DNA of 48,733 bases from an uncultured Saprospiraceae bacterium (GCA_938018185.1 CALIIW010000150.1:1-48733), one strand, 5' to 3'; positions 26,861 to 36,339 are shown, counted from the stretch's first letter. Made by a program: numbers and translations. Notes: generated by a model not told the origin, from the letters alone.

Positions 26861-27589
26861 TTATCTTTTATAAAGCCTCATTCTCCCAAAAGCAGATTCC
26901 AAATGGAAATTAGGAGTTTCACTTTCTGGCGTTTGCCAGCTTATCCATTTAACTTTTGTACCATCCTTATTGAAGTCTGCTCTAAATACACCAATTTGAA
27001 TGGTTCCATCTTCTAAAATTAGCTTCTTGCTTTTCATCCATTCCTTTGATAATTTGCCTTCGACAAAATAACCAGATTCATTTATACTGGCACCGACTTG
27101 TATATCTTTTGAAGGAATACTCCAATCCGCATCGATGATCTTGCCAATCTTAGCTGTGGAGTCAAATAGACGTGCTGCGGCATCAATTTCAAAGGAATAA
27201 TAATCTCCTGAGGGACTTGCCAAAAAGAGTTCCACACGATCCGAAAGTAATACTTGCTTTTCGGCGAATTTTCTTTCCTTTGTTAGGAATAGATCCCCGT
27301 CTATTATTTTAAAGCTAAAATATAGAAAGGCTTCATCATGCAAGGCTCTAAAAATTGTTTCATCATTCGCGGCAAGCGAATCCCAAGGAGATTTAAAATC
27401 ACTAAGTACAGTTGCTTTATTCCAAGCCTTATCTATTTTTCCATCAATAATGATTTTGTGGCTTGTATTTTTTCTATATATCAAATAGTCATTTCCTGAA
27501 TGGCTTGTTGTCTTTGATTGAAAGGACGATTGGCAAGCATTCAGAACAAAGAGCATGCAGAGTAGCAGGAGTATAACAGGTTTATTCAT
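26861..27589 (-). CDS. lipoprotein with carbohydrate-binding family 9-like domain
   Basis: A 242-residue lipoprotein with lipid cysteine Cys19 (LNAC). The body matches the CBM9-like/DOMON fold used by many Bacteroidota proteins: 'KIIIDGKIDKAWNKATVL' at the start, 'FRALHDEAFLYFSFKIID' next, 'DRVELFLASP...YYSFEIDAAA' in the middle, and a C-terminal 'WQTPESETPNFHLESAFGRMRL'. These domains bind sugars or haem; here a sugar is likely given the adjacent glucan locus, although this gene is on the opposite strand and beyond its terminator. There is no catalytic domain. Confidence 0.82.
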   Translation of the reverse strand: MNKPVILLLLCMLFVLNACQSSFQSKTTSHSGNDYLIYRKNTSHKIIIDGKIDKAWNKATVLSDFKSPWDSLAANDETIFRALHDEAFLYFSFKIIDGDLFLTKERKFAEKQVLLSDRVELFLASPSGDYYSFEIDAAARLFDSTAKIGKIIDADWSIPSKDIQVGASINESGYFVEGKLSKEWMKSKKLILEDGTIQIGVFRADFNKDGTKVKWISWQTPESETPNFHLESAFGRMRLYKR

Positions 27590-27642
27590 TCTAGATAAAG
27601 GATATAATTTTCTATTCGCAAGCTAGCAATTTTGCAAAAGAA

Positions 27643-27677
27643 AAAGCCCACTCTTTCAAATAGAAAAAGTGGGCTTT
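27643..27677 (-). terminator. dnaK terminator
   Basis: AAAGCCCACT and AGTGGGCTTT pair across a 15-nt interior that can itself extend the stem (CTTT with AAAA). T- and A-runs flank both sides. It lies downstream of the dnaK stop, beyond the dispersed palindrome at 27683-27747. Confidence 0.75.
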
Positions 27678-27682
27678 AATGG

Positions 27683-27747
27683 TTGATTGCTGTTCGTTGC
27701 TGGTTGTTCGAAACGCCGAACAACCAACAACTATCAACCAACAACTA
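27683..27747. repeat. dispersed palindromic repeat, copy 2 (after dnaK)
   Basis: Arms GTTGCTGGTTGTTCG (27696-27710) and CGAACAACCAACAAC (27717-27731) pair at 14 of 15 positions around AAACGC. Reversed, the element reads like the copy at 2078-2143. It starts 3 bp after the dnaK stop codon, as copy 1 starts 3 bp after the methyltransferase stop. Confidence 0.7.
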
Positions 27748-27749
27748 AG

Positions 27750-29687
27750 CTACGCTTGATCATCCGCATCAACTTCTTCAAACTCTACATCCTCTGCTTC
27801 GCTTGTTGGATCAGTTGCAGATTCGCCATTATCAGCGCCTTGAGCTCCAGCATCAGCTGTAGCTCCTTCTGCATTACCTTGTTGTTGTGCTTGATAAATG
27901 TCTTGAGAAGCGGCTTGCCATGCAGCATTTAACTTTTCAGAGGCAGCATCAACAGCAGCGATGTCTTCAGATTTGTGTGCTTCTTTTAATTCAGCAACAC
28001 CTTCCTCGATTGCTTGCTTCTTATCAGCAGGTATCTTGTCGCCAAATTCTTTGATTTGCTTTTCTGTTTGGAATATTAAAGAATCAGCTGCGTTCATTTT
28101 GTCAACTTTCTCTCTTGCATTTTTATCTGCATCAGCATTTGCTTCAGCTTCAGCCTTCATTGTTGCGATTTCTTCTTTTGACAAACCGGTAGAAGCCTCG
28201 ATTCTGATGTTTTGTTCTTTGCCTGTACCTTTATCTTTTGATGTAACTGTTAGGATACCATCCGTGTTCATGTCAAAAGTAACTTCGATCTGAGGAACAC
28301 CTCTTGGCGCTGGAGGGATACCATCTAAGATAAATCTACCAACTGTTCTATTGTCTCTTGCCATTGGCCGTTCTCCTTGTAAGATGTGAATCTCAACAGA
28401 AGGTTGATTTTCAGCAGCTGTAGAGTAGATCTTTGACTTCTTTGCAGGTATCGTTGTGTTTGATTCAATGACCACATCATAAACGCCGCCCATTGTTTCG
28501 ATACCTAGAGATAATGGTGTTACATCTAATAAAACAATATCACCAGTATAATCTCCTGACATTACACCACCTTGGATAGAAGCACCTAATGCTACAACCT
28601 CATCTGGATTAACAGATCTGTTTGGCTCTTTACCAAAGAATTTTTTTACAGCTTCCTGGATAGCAGGAATTCTTGTTGATCCTCCTACTAAAATAACTTC
28701 ATCAATATCAGACTTAGACAAACCGGCATCTTTTAGAGCGGCTGCACATGGCTTTAAAGTTCTAGCGATTAGATCATCTGCTAACTTTTCAAACTGAGCC
28801 CTACTTAATTTTAGTGATAAGTGCTTTGGCACACCATCAACAGCAGTAACGTATGGTAAAGTTATTTCAGTTTCTGTAGTGGAAGACAATTCAATTTTTG
28901 CCTTTTCAGCAGCTTCTTTTAATCTCTGTAAGGCCATAGGATCTTTCTTAAGATCTATGTTTTCTTGCTTTTTGAATGCTTCAGCTAAATGCTCAATGAT
29001 CACTTGATCAAAATCATCTCCACCAAGGTGTGTATCACCATTTGTAGATTTTACTTCAAATACGCCGTCTCCTAATTCTAGTACAGATATATCAAAAGTA
29101 CCCCCACCAAGGTCAAATACAGCAATGGTTGAATCCTTTCCTTGCTTATCTAATCCATAAGCCAATGCAGCAGCAGTTGGCTCATTTATAATTCTCTTTA
29201 CAGTTAATCCAGCAACTTCTCCAGCTTCTTTTGTAGCCTGTCTTTGTGAATCATTAAAATAGGCAGGTACCGTAATAACTGCTTCTGTAACTTCTTGACC
29301 TAAATAGTCCTCAGCTACTTTCTTCATTTTTTGTAAGATCATAGCAGAAATCTCTTGCGGCGTATATTTTCTTCCATCAATCTCTACTCTTGCTGTATCA
29401 TTGTCACCTTTGATCACCTTGTATGGCATTCTACCAGCTTCGGTTGCAGATTCTGAATATCTACCACCCATGAATCTTTTGATAGAAGCTACTGTTCTAG
29501 TTGGATTAGTGATGGCCTGTCTCTTTGCAGGATCACCTACTTTTCTTTCTCCACTTTCCATGAAAGCCACTACAGAAGGAGTTGTTCTTTTTCCTTCGTC
29601 ATTAGGAATGACAACTGGCTCATTTCCCTCCATTACAGCGACACATGAGTTTGTTGTTCCTAAATCAATTCCAATAATTTTACCCAT
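27750..29687 (-). CDS. dnaK: molecular chaperone DnaK (Hsp70)
   Basis: A 645-residue protein of normal DnaK length. The ATPase domain begins '[20 protein letters not shown]', with '[20 protein letters not shown]', '[15 protein letters not shown]', '[14 protein letters not shown]' and '[12 protein letters not shown]'. The interdomain linker '[16 protein letters not shown]' and the substrate domain follow, then a helical lid and an acidic tail ending 'EEVDADDQA'. It folds newly made and heat-damaged proteins in the cytoplasm with DnaJ and GrpE, whose genes are not in the window. It appears to be transcribed alone, with a long 5' region that holds a possible stress operator at 29876-29903. Confidence 0.98.
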   Translation of the reverse strand: MGKIIGIDLGTTNSCVAVMEGNEPVVIPNDEGKRTTPSVVAFMESGERKVGDPAKRQAITNPTRTVASIKRFMGGRYSESATEAGRMPYKVIKGDNDTARVEIDGRKYTPQEISAMILQKMKKVAEDYLGQEVTEAVITVPAYFNDSQRQATKEAGEVAGLTVKRIINEPTAAALAYGLDKQGKDSTIAVFDLGGGTFDISVLELGDGVFEVKSTNGDTHLGGDDFDQVIIEHLAEAFKKQENIDLKKDPMALQRLKEAAEKAKIELSSTTETEITLPYVTAVDGVPKHLSLKLSRAQFEKLADDLIARTLKPCAAALKDAGLSKSDIDEVILVGGSTRIPAIQEAVKKFFGKEPNRSVNPDEVVALGASIQGGVMSGDYTGDIVLLDVTPLSLGIETMGGVYDVVIESNTTIPAKKSKIYSTAAENQPSVEIHILQGERPMARDNRTVGRFILDGIPPAPRGVPQIEVTFDMNTDGILTVTSKDKGTGKEQNIRIEASTGLSKEEIATMKAEAEANADADKNAREKVDKMNAADSLIFQTEKQIKEFGDKIPADKKQAIEEGVAELKEAHKSEDIAAVDAASEKLNAAWQAASQDIYQAQQQGNAEGATADAGAQGADNGESATDPTSEAEDVEFEEVDADDQA

Positions 29688-30203
29688 TTTTATGAATTTT
29701 TAGTTTAATGTTTTAAAATTTATCTGTCTCAAATAATACCTTTTCAGGATTTATATCTTTGGGACATATTATATACAACCTTACTGTATCAATGTGCGTA
29801 CCATCCTATATTTTGTGCCAAATTGTAATTTTTAACTCTTATTTTAGACCTTTTTGATGACATTATAGGACTTTTGTGTCATTTTGGCAGACATTTTGGC
29901 AGGTATAAAAAAGAGGAATAAAATATGGAGCCTATATATCTAATAAGCCAAAAAATTTAAGACAGCCTATGAGATATTTGTAAAAATGTATTGAAATTGT
30001 TTTATGCGGTTATTTGTTGATGTGTTTAAGATAATCTTAGAAAATTTGTAAACAAATACACGAATAAACAATAAGCAATTTATATTAAACACATTTGAAT
30101 GTATTACTCTCATAATTTATATTTGGTGTACTAGGTATATAGTTCCCTAAAATATTTAAATTCGCCTCATCTAATTGATAAAAAAACCTAAGTAAACCTT
30201 AAT
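29688..30203. other. 516-bp gene-free region between divergent dnaK and a lipoprotein gene
   Basis: No credible gene or RNA is seen. It is strongly AT-rich and should hold the promoters of dnaK (leftward) and of the lipoprotein gene at 30204 (rightward). The only clear structure is the directly repeated ATTTTGGCAG near 29881-29902, listed separately. I found no exact TAnnTTTG promoter for dnaK; TATTATTTG in the minus-strand leader at about 29732-29740 is one base too long. Confidence 0.6.
29876..29903. promoter_or_regulatory. direct repeat ATTTTGGCAG upstream of dnaK, possible stress operator
   Basis: ATTTTGGCAG occurs at 29881-29890 and again at 29893-29902, preceded by GTGTC, so the first copy reads TGTCATTTTGGCAG, an imperfect dyad. 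It lies about 190 bp upstream of the dnaK start. The two copies are 12 bp apart, close to one helical turn. Binding by a heat-shock regulator or alternative sigma factor is a guess from position. Confidence 0.4.
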
Positions 30204-30773
30204 ATGAAATTCCAATACTATTTACTATTAACTTGTTTTTCGACCATTCTAATATTATCCACTTTTAGCTGTCAATCAGATCCTAAAGCAAATACAACTG
30301 AAACGGGCACTATTCCCAAAACAGCAGGCGTGACAACTGCAAATGGAACTGCGGATCTATCTAATGTACCAGAAGGATTGCAAGAATTGGTGAAGAAGGC
30401 GGTTGCAAGAGCTAAAGTACCAACTTCTGTCAAAGTAAATTTTGGTTCTGGGTATTGGCATTTAGGTGCAGCAGTGAACACAAAAACACCCGGTGATAGA
30501 TCTGGCTATGAAGGCATTTGGTTTAAGCTTGACGAAAATCAATTAATGACTGTTGGGCAAAACGAAAAGGATTTATACCAAGGCGCTTGGGCATGGGACG
30601 AAGAAAAACAACAAATTACTTTTATGGCTCCAATGAATGAAGATTGGTGGCTTAACGAATGGAAAACTATAAATCGTGGGGACCTATATATATGTATGGG
30701 CAATACGGAAAGAAATTCTAAAAGCACGCAGTTCAAGTTAGTTAGAAAACAAGAGAAAATTAGTAAGGAGTAG
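30204..30773 (+). CDS. small lipoprotein of unknown function
   Basis: A 189-residue lipoprotein with lipid cysteine Cys23 (STFSC). A low-complexity Thr/Ala linker (about residues 28-52) leads to a C-terminal domain of about 130 residues with 'VNFGSGYWHLGA', 'YEGIWFKLDE' and 'QGAWAWDEEKQQITFM'. The abundance of Trp, Gly and beta-strand patterns suggests a small barrel or lipocalin-like fold, but I recognise no family. It is followed on the same strand by the GH13-like gene after a 94-bp gap. The ATG start gives a proper signal peptide. Confidence 0.75.
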   Translation: MKFQYYLLLTCFSTILILSTFSCQSDPKANTTETGTIPKTAGVTTANGTADLSNVPEGLQELVKKAVARAKVPTSVKVNFGSGYWHLGAAVNTKTPGDRSGYEGIWFKLDENQLMTVGQNEKDLYQGAWAWDEEKQQITFMAPMNEDWWLNEWKTINRGDLYICMGNTERNSKSTQFKLVRKQEKISKE

Positions 30774-30867
30774 GTTCCTACTTCTGTCTCTTCAAAATTT
30801 ATAAGCAGTAGAACTTTTCTTTTTGTGAGATGTTTATTGTACTTTAATAAAGACCAAAACAAATATC

Positions 30868-32202
30868 TTGCAAACCCATTACCATTTGATTTTTTTCGTT
30901 TTACTGCTTCTTGGATCTTGCAAGAACAGCAGTCCTGCTGAAAAAACATTTGATGCTATTGTCGAAACAATAAGTCAAGAGGATTTGAGACCTGCTTGGA
31001 CGCACAATGCTGCCAGTTATCAAGTTAACATTCAACAGTTTACCAAAGAAGGGACTTTTAATGCCTTCAAACCACATATACCTAGATTAAAAGACCTTGG
31101 GGTACAGATTGTTCTCCTGATGCCAATCTTTGCCAAGGCAAATAAAAAACAATCAGAGACCATCGATTTATATAAGGATATTATGGATTTCAAATCTATA
31201 GATGAATCTTTGGGAAGCTTTGCAGATTTTCAAAGCATGGTTAAAGAGATTCACAGGGCAGGAATGTTTATTGTTTTAGAATGTCCTATCCAACATACTG
31301 CTGCAGAACATAATTGGAAAAAGGTGTATCCAGCTTTCTATAAAAAGGGAAAAGATCAGAATCTAGCTTTAGATTATTCCAATAAAAAATTAAGAACTAG
31401 AATATTTGATGACTTAAACTACTGGACAAACGAAGTAAATATGGATGGCATCTGTATTGACAAGTCCAATGAATTTGCCGTTGATTTTTTAGAGGAGCTC
31501 AAAGAAAAAATTTGCATTAAAAAAGACAAATTTTTAATTTTTGATTCGAACATCAATAATCAAATCATCGCAGATAATTTTGCAGAATTTGATGATTCAA
31601 TGTTTACAACTTTACAAAGTATTGCAAATAAAAAGCAAGATGCCAATCAATTAGAAAAAGTTTTGAAATCGAAAGACAACAATAAATTATATTTCAATTT
31701 CACTTCGAATGATTTTTATAACCGAAAGGGTACCGAGTTTAATCGCTTTGGAGACGCACATAAAGCCATGGCTGTTCTCTGTGTTACTTTGCCAGGAATG
31801 CCTTTAATTTACTCGGGTCAGGAGGAACCCTCGAGAAAGGCTCTTTCCATAAATAGTTCAGATAAAATAAACTTCAAGGATTACATTTATACGGATTTCT
31901 ATCGAAGTCTACTCAGCCTAAAGAAAAGAAACAAGAGTCTATGGAATGGAAATTTTGGAGGGAAACTTCATAGGATCAATACTTCAAAGGATGCATCAGT
32001 ATTTGCCTTTACGAGAGAAATGGATGGAGATAAAGTAGTTGTCATAGTTAACCTATCAAATAAGCCGCTGGCCATTAGTTTAAATGGAACTGGCTTCGAA
32101 GGCGATTACCAAAATGTGTTTGGCAATAGTACGCTGAGTTTGAATTCAGGAAGCAATCTTAATTTGAGAGACTGGGAGTATTTGGTGCTCAGCAATCGGT
32201 AG
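30868..32202 (+). CDS. GH13-like alpha-amylase-family lipoprotein with altered catalytic motifs
   Basis: A 444-residue protein with a lipoprotein signal (LLLLGSC, Cys at about residue 18) and an alpha-amylase-type barrel plus C-terminal beta domain ('VVVIVNLSNKPLAISLNG'). The early 'YQVNIQQFTKEGTFNAFKPHIPRLKDLG' is typical GH13. Motif II reads 'DGICIDKSNE': Asp198 is kept, but the usual Arg two residues earlier is Cys196. At motif III the expected Glu appears as Asp226 ('LIFDSNIN'). Motif IV has 'TSNDF' instead of NHD, keeping Asp282. The enzyme may be weak or inactive. The start is a TTG at 30868, because no in-frame ATG or GTG lies between it and the upstream stop at 30826. It is convergent with the GH31 gene. 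Confidence 0.78.
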   Translation: MQTHYHLIFFVLLLLGSCKNSSPAEKTFDAIVETISQEDLRPAWTHNAASYQVNIQQFTKEGTFNAFKPHIPRLKDLGVQIVLLMPIFAKANKKQSETIDLYKDIMDFKSIDESLGSFADFQSMVKEIHRAGMFIVLECPIQHTAAEHNWKKVYPAFYKKGKDQNLALDYSNKKLRTRIFDDLNYWTNEVNMDGICIDKSNEFAVDFLEELKEKICIKKDKFLIFDSNINNQIIADNFAEFDDSMFTTLQSIANKKQDANQLEKVLKSKDNNKLYFNFTSNDFYNRKGTEFNRFGDAHKAMAVLCVTLPGMPLIYSGQEEPSRKALSINSSDKINFKDYIYTDFYRSLLSLKKRNKSLWNGNFGGKLHRINTSKDASVFAFTREMDGDKVVVIVNLSNKPLAISLNGTGFEGDYQNVFGNSTLSLNSGSNLNLRDWEYLVLSNR

Positions 32203-32278
32203 CTGCTTGCCTTTGGTTATTGGCTTTTTGTCATTAGTTTTTTACTTGATTTAAACCAACAGCTCAAAGGAAATAGCA

Positions 32279-34768
32279 TCACGAAATTACAATCTCCTTA
32301 AATAAGTTATTCGTACTAATCCTAACAATTCCATCTGTCCTAGTAAAAGGTACACTCTTACCATCAATACTTATTTTAATCATCTTTTCAGGTACACCGT
32401 AGAGCTGATAAAAATAATTTTTATAAGGCATTTTGTACAGACCAAAAGATTTGGAAGTTCCTACAATTTTCTTTTTTGTAGCATTAAATTCAAATTGAAT
32501 TTCTTTGTATTCATCTGCTAAATAGTCGTAGCCTTCTCCCTTGTCTTCATAGTACCAACTATCGAAATTTCCTTCATCAAGGAAAATTCTAAACTGCAAT
32601 TGGTTAACTTTTTCCTTGGTGTGTTGTCTAACTGGATGCATTGGGATGACAGCGCCAGCTCTTGCAAATACTGGAATTCGATCTGGAGTTAAAGAAACTT
32701 TGTGTGTATCTCCACCGATATATTTTTCACCAGTTTTAAAATCAAACCAAGTTCCTTTTGGGAAATAAATTTTTTGAGATTTTGCTTTAGCCCTAGTTAC
32801 TGCGGAGATAAACAAATGCTCGCCAAATAAAAATTCTCTTTCTGTGTTGTACAGTTTTTTGTCCGTTTGGTCTTCAAATATCAAACTTCTAACCATCGGT
32901 TTTCCTTCAACCACATAGTCGTTGAAAGTAGAATATATATAAGGCAGTAATTTGTATCTAAATTCAATTGCCTTTCTCGTAAGAACAGTTGTCTCCTCTC
33001 CAAATGCCCACGGCTCTTGGTCTAGTCTTTCCACTTCTTTTAATTCTTCCGGATTGTCATCAATCCCAGCAGAACCATCTTCTCGATTTCCAATAGAGTG
33101 CACCCTGAAGAAAGGATGGAAGACAGCTAACTGCAGCCATCTGCACATTAATTCTGGCGTCGGTTGATTAACAAAGCCACCAATGTCTGAACCTACAAAA
33201 GAAAAACCCGATACACTCATTCTTTGAGTTTGAGTATTTGCTAGTTGCAATTGTTCCCAAGAAGCGATGTTATCACCAGTCCAAACGGAAGCATATCTTT
33301 GGCCACCAGAATAAGTCGCACGAGTTAATACAAATGGTCTTTTATTTTTTCGCAACTTTTTTAAACCTTTAAAGGTCGCTCGACTCATTTGCATGCCATA
33401 AATATTATGAGCCCTTCTGTGGTTTGTAGGGTTCCCTTCCATATGGTGCATGACCTCATCAGGGAATGTTTTCGAATTGACTTTAAAGACAGCAGGCTCA
33501 TTCATGTCATTCCAGAAACCAGAGACATCCTGATCATTGTAAAGCTCCTTGTATAAATTTCCCCACCATTTACGGACGGCCTTATTTGTAAAATCTGGGA
33601 AAACACAGTTCTCTGGCCAAACAGGTCCAACCATGAGATTTCCATCTGTTCTTTTACAGAAATATCCATTTTTTATTCCTTCTTGATAGACAGAATAATT
33701 TTCATCTTCTTTAATCCCTGGATCTATCATCACAACTGTGTCAAAACCTTTTTCTTTGATCTTTGCAATGACCTTTTTTAGATTTGGAAATAGTTTTTTG
33801 CTCCAGGTAAAACACCTAAAGCCATCCATATAATCTATGTCTAAATAAATGGAATCGCAAGGAATTTTCTTGTCTCTGAACTTTTTAGCTAAATTTAGAA
33901 CCCGTTTTTCTGGGTAGTAGGACCAACGACATTGATGATAGCCAAGACCCCACATTGGAGGTAGTTCTGGTGTGCCAGTCAGCAGGGTGTATCTTTGAGC
34001 CACATCGTTTAAATCAGGACCAAGAATGAAATAGTAGTTTAATTCACCACCTTCAGCTCCAAAAGATAATTCATTTTTATTTTTGCTATCAAAATCGAAA
34101 AAACTTCTGTGACTATTATCAAAGAATACTCCATAAGCAATATCATTTTTTAGACCGTAGAAAAAGGGTATGGTCTTATATAAAGGGTCGGTCTTAGGAC
34201 CATACGCAAATGCATCTGTATTCCAGTTCTCAAACTTTTTCTTCCTTAAATTAAGCGCACTACTTTTATCACCAAGACCATAGAAGTTTTCCGTTTTCGT
34301 AATACTTTTTTGGAGGGACACATGCGTGTCACCTTTAAGAATAGTAGATCGGTGAACAAAGCCACGCTTGTCCTGAGATAAAAGTTTCCCTTCAGTGTTA
34401 TAGATACTTACCTTAAGGTTTTTCTTAGTTACTAATAGTCTAGCCGTTGGGCTGACAATTTCAATAGCATTTTTTAATTCTGTAATTTTTAGACCAACAT
34501 TTACCTTTTTGTAATGCTTTGAAATGGCATAACTGGTATGTTTTTCAAATGCTTTTAGAGCATATCTAATCCTAATGATGTTTTCATCTATGAATTGAAT
34601 TTTTAGAAGCACATTGTTCTCAGATTTAATGAGAACTGCGTTTTTTTTCAAGATATGTGATTCCCATTTGCCTGGAGTAGTTTCTGAATAGACATCATCG
34701 TAACGATCATGATTTTCCGTGTCTTTTATATTCACGAATGAAGGAGCTTCTTGCTTTCTTTTTTTCAT
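32279..34768 (-). CDS. GH31 alpha-glucosidase
   Basis: An 829-residue glycoside hydrolase family 31 enzyme. An N-terminal beta domain leads to the barrel with 'MWGLGYHQCRWSYYPEKRV'. The nucleophile is Asp421 in 'GFWNDMNEP' and the acid/base is Asp499 in 'VWTGDNIASWEQL'. 'GGFVNQPTPELMCRWLQLAVFHPFFRVHS' is also diagnostic. A C-terminal DUF5110-type domain ('EDKGEGYDYLADEY') completes it. No signal peptide is seen (MKKRKQEAPSF), so it is probably cytoplasmic, releasing glucose from alpha-1,4 or 1,6 glucans or maltodextrins. It is convergent with the GH13-like gene, 76 bp apart, which suggests a related alpha-glucan role. Confidence 0.95.
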   Translation of the reverse strand: MKKRKQEAPSFVNIKDTENHDRYDDVYSETTPGKWESHILKKNAVLIKSENNVLLKIQFIDENIIRIRYALKAFEKHTSYAISKHYKKVNVGLKITELKNAIEIVSPTARLLVTKKNLKVSIYNTEGKLLSQDKRGFVHRSTILKGDTHVSLQKSITKTENFYGLGDKSSALNLRKKKFENWNTDAFAYGPKTDPLYKTIPFFYGLKNDIAYGVFFDNSHRSFFDFDSKNKNELSFGAEGGELNYYFILGPDLNDVAQRYTLLTGTPELPPMWGLGYHQCRWSYYPEKRVLNLAKKFRDKKIPCDSIYLDIDYMDGFRCFTWSKKLFPNLKKVIAKIKEKGFDTVVMIDPGIKEDENYSVYQEGIKNGYFCKRTDGNLMVGPVWPENCVFPDFTNKAVRKWWGNLYKELYNDQDVSGFWNDMNEPAVFKVNSKTFPDEVMHHMEGNPTNHRRAHNIYGMQMSRATFKGLKKLRKNKRPFVLTRATYSGGQRYASVWTGDNIASWEQLQLANTQTQRMSVSGFSFVGSDIGGFVNQPTPELMCRWLQLAVFHPFFRVHSIGNREDGSAGIDDNPEELKEVERLDQEPWAFGEETTVLTRKAIEFRYKLLPYIYSTFNDYVVEGKPMVRSLIFEDQTDKKLYNTEREFLFGEHLFISAVTRAKAKSQKIYFPKGTWFDFKTGEKYIGGDTHKVSLTPDRIPVFARAGAVIPMHPVRQHTKEKVNQLQFRIFLDEGNFDSWYYEDKGEGYDYLADEYKEIQFEFNATKKKIVGTSKSFGLYKMPYKNYFYQLYGVPEKMIKISIDGKSVPFTRTDGIVRISTNNLFKEIVIS

Positions 34769-35089
34769 AAAATTGGTACTGAAGTAAATATTAACCTTTA
34801 TACAGTTAATATACGCGCTAATGGTGGCTTTGTTTGTATTATTTAAAACTCGGTTTCAAGATATTAAATAATAGATATATGCCTCTATTATTTTAATTAA
34901 AAAAGCTTGATACTCAATTATTTGTCAAAAATTATGGGTGGATTTAATAAATAATAAGCTTTAAAGTATTTTTAGCAATTGAGTGTATAAATACTTATCC
35001 ACCAATCATTTAGCACAGTTTAATCTCTTAGAAATTGGTTTTAATTTAAATTTCAATAAATTTGATACAGAATTCAATTTACATTTTAC
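34769..35089. other. 321-bp AT-rich divergent promoter region
   Basis: No gene is seen between the GH31 start and the OmpA-family start. The right end holds a consensus Bacteroidota promoter (35035-35064). For GH31 I see no exact consensus in the minus-strand leader. Confidence 0.6.
35035..35064 (+). promoter_or_regulatory. Bacteroidota-type promoter for the OmpA-family gene
   Basis: TTG (35035-35037), a 19-bp spacer, then TAAATTTG (35057-35064), matching the -33 TTG / -7 TAnnTTTG consensus of the Bacteroidota primary sigma factor. The start site would be near 35071, about 19 bases before the ATG. Confidence 0.7.
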
Positions 35090-36013
35090 ATGAAACGAAA
35101 TATACTTATACCCTTCATTGTCATTGCTTTGCTCGGATTTTTGGTTTTTGGAGCCAGGTATGTCGGAAATTATATGTGTGGCGTACCAACAGTAGGGACT
35201 GCAATCACTGGGGCTGCAACAAGTAGTATCATACCAACTAAGGTCAAAAAAGGGCTTTGGTATGTTGCGGATAATACCGCTTTTCAAGGTTCTGCTAACA
35301 GCCATTTTAGTTTTATAAATTCAAGCTTTGATTACACCAAGCCAGTCAATACGGAGGTAGCACAATTGTGTGATAAAACATCGACATACTTGAAGAATAA
35401 CCCTGACCGTAATTTGAATATTATTGGTTATTATTCAGAAGATGAAAACGATGAAAGTATTTTTCCAAATTTAGGATTAGCAAGAGCAAACACTGTAAAG
35501 GAATACATGGCTTCGCTTGGTCTTTCAAAAAATAGAATCAATACTTCTGCAGAAATTGTAGGCCCTGATCGTTTTAATATTAACAAGTTGGAAAAAGGTA
35601 TTGAATTCACCTTCGCTGCAGCTTCAACTAAGACGGCAAATACTCGAATTGATGATATTAAAAATAGACTCTTAGGGGAGCCATTGATTTTGTATTTTGG
35701 AACTGGGGAAAATTACTTACGTCTAAACGACGAACAAAAGAATAATATTTCAGACCTTATATATTACCTAGACAATGTTTCAGAAAGTAGCTTAGAGATA
35801 AATGGTCATACGGACAAAAAAGGTAAAGCTGCAAAAAATATTATCTTATCAAAAGAACGTGCTCAATACGTCAAGAACTATCTATTTAAGAACGGAGGAA
35901 TTACAATGAATAGAATGAATACAAATGGCTTTGGTGAAGATCAACCATTGGTTAAAAATAATTCTTCTGCCAATAGAGCTAAGAATAGAAGGGTAGAGGT
36001 GATTTTGAAATAA
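35090..36013 (+). CDS. OmpA-family protein with two OmpA-like domains
   Basis: A 307-residue protein with a single N-terminal membrane helix (about residues 5-24), followed by two peptidoglycan-binding OmpA-type regions. The first, about residues 65-155, is degenerate ('NLNIIGYYSEDEND...LGLARANTVKEYMASLGL'). The second, about 195-307, is canonical, with 'LEINGHTDKKGKAAKNIILSKERAQYVKNYL' and the closing 'NRAKNRRVEVILK'. It should sit in the periplasm, anchored by the helix, and bind the cell wall. It has its own consensus promoter and a small membrane-protein gene 5 bp downstream. Confidence 0.88.
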   Translation: MKRNILIPFIVIALLGFLVFGARYVGNYMCGVPTVGTAITGAATSSIIPTKVKKGLWYVADNTAFQGSANSHFSFINSSFDYTKPVNTEVAQLCDKTSTYLKNNPDRNLNIIGYYSEDENDESIFPNLGLARANTVKEYMASLGLSKNRINTSAEIVGPDRFNINKLEKGIEFTFAAASTKTANTRIDDIKNRLLGEPLILYFGTGENYLRLNDEQKNNISDLIYYLDNVSESSLEINGHTDKKGKAAKNIILSKERAQYVKNYLFKNGGITMNRMNTNGFGEDQPLVKNNSSANRAKNRRVEVILK

Positions 36014-36018
36014 CATTT

Positions 36019-36339
36019 GTGATAAATATTTTTATAAAGGAAGGTTTTATAATCACCTTATTAAGCTTCACCTCAATTATTGCACTTGCACTAAAGGGCC
36101 ACTACCACATAAAGGCCCACGCCCTTTTGATAAAAAGAAATTATCGTGGCTACATTATTGAAATGATCTTTTATGAAGATTGGAGAGAAAAATTCATTCT
36201 TTCTTTGCCCATTCCTTTTATTAATATTCTGGGCAAAAAAATTAATCATCAAATTGTAAAACTTATAAGGATTGGGAATTATTTGCTTGCTTTCTTTTAT
36301 GTTCTATTTTTATGCCTGCTTTATTTTTTACTAAAATAG
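36019..36339 (+). CDS. possible small membrane protein, GTG start
   Basis: A 106-residue reading frame opening with GTG 5 bp after the OmpA-family stop, so translational coupling is plausible. It has hydrophobic segments at about residues 8-26 and 85-105, with a basic middle ('HYHIKAHALLIKRNYRGY') and 'WREKFILSLPIPFI'. I recognise no family. The amino-acid make-up looks like a real membrane protein, but the next in-frame ATG is only at residue 49, so the gene is uncertain. Confidence 0.45.
   Translation: MINIFIKEGFIITLLSFTSIIALALKGHYHIKAHALLIKRNYRGYIIEMIFYEDWREKFILSLPIPFINILGKKINHQIVKLIRIGNYLLAFFYVLFLCLLYFLLK

Noticed and set aside
29401-29703. 100-codon open frame on the plus strand
   Set aside because: It is antisense to the start of dnaK, a strongly conserved gene, and has no plausible protein features of its own.
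29876-29903. Sigma-54 promoter (TTGGCA...TTGGCA)
   Set aside because: The GG to GC distance is one base too long for the -24/-12 consensus and no start codon lies at a suitable distance on that strand.
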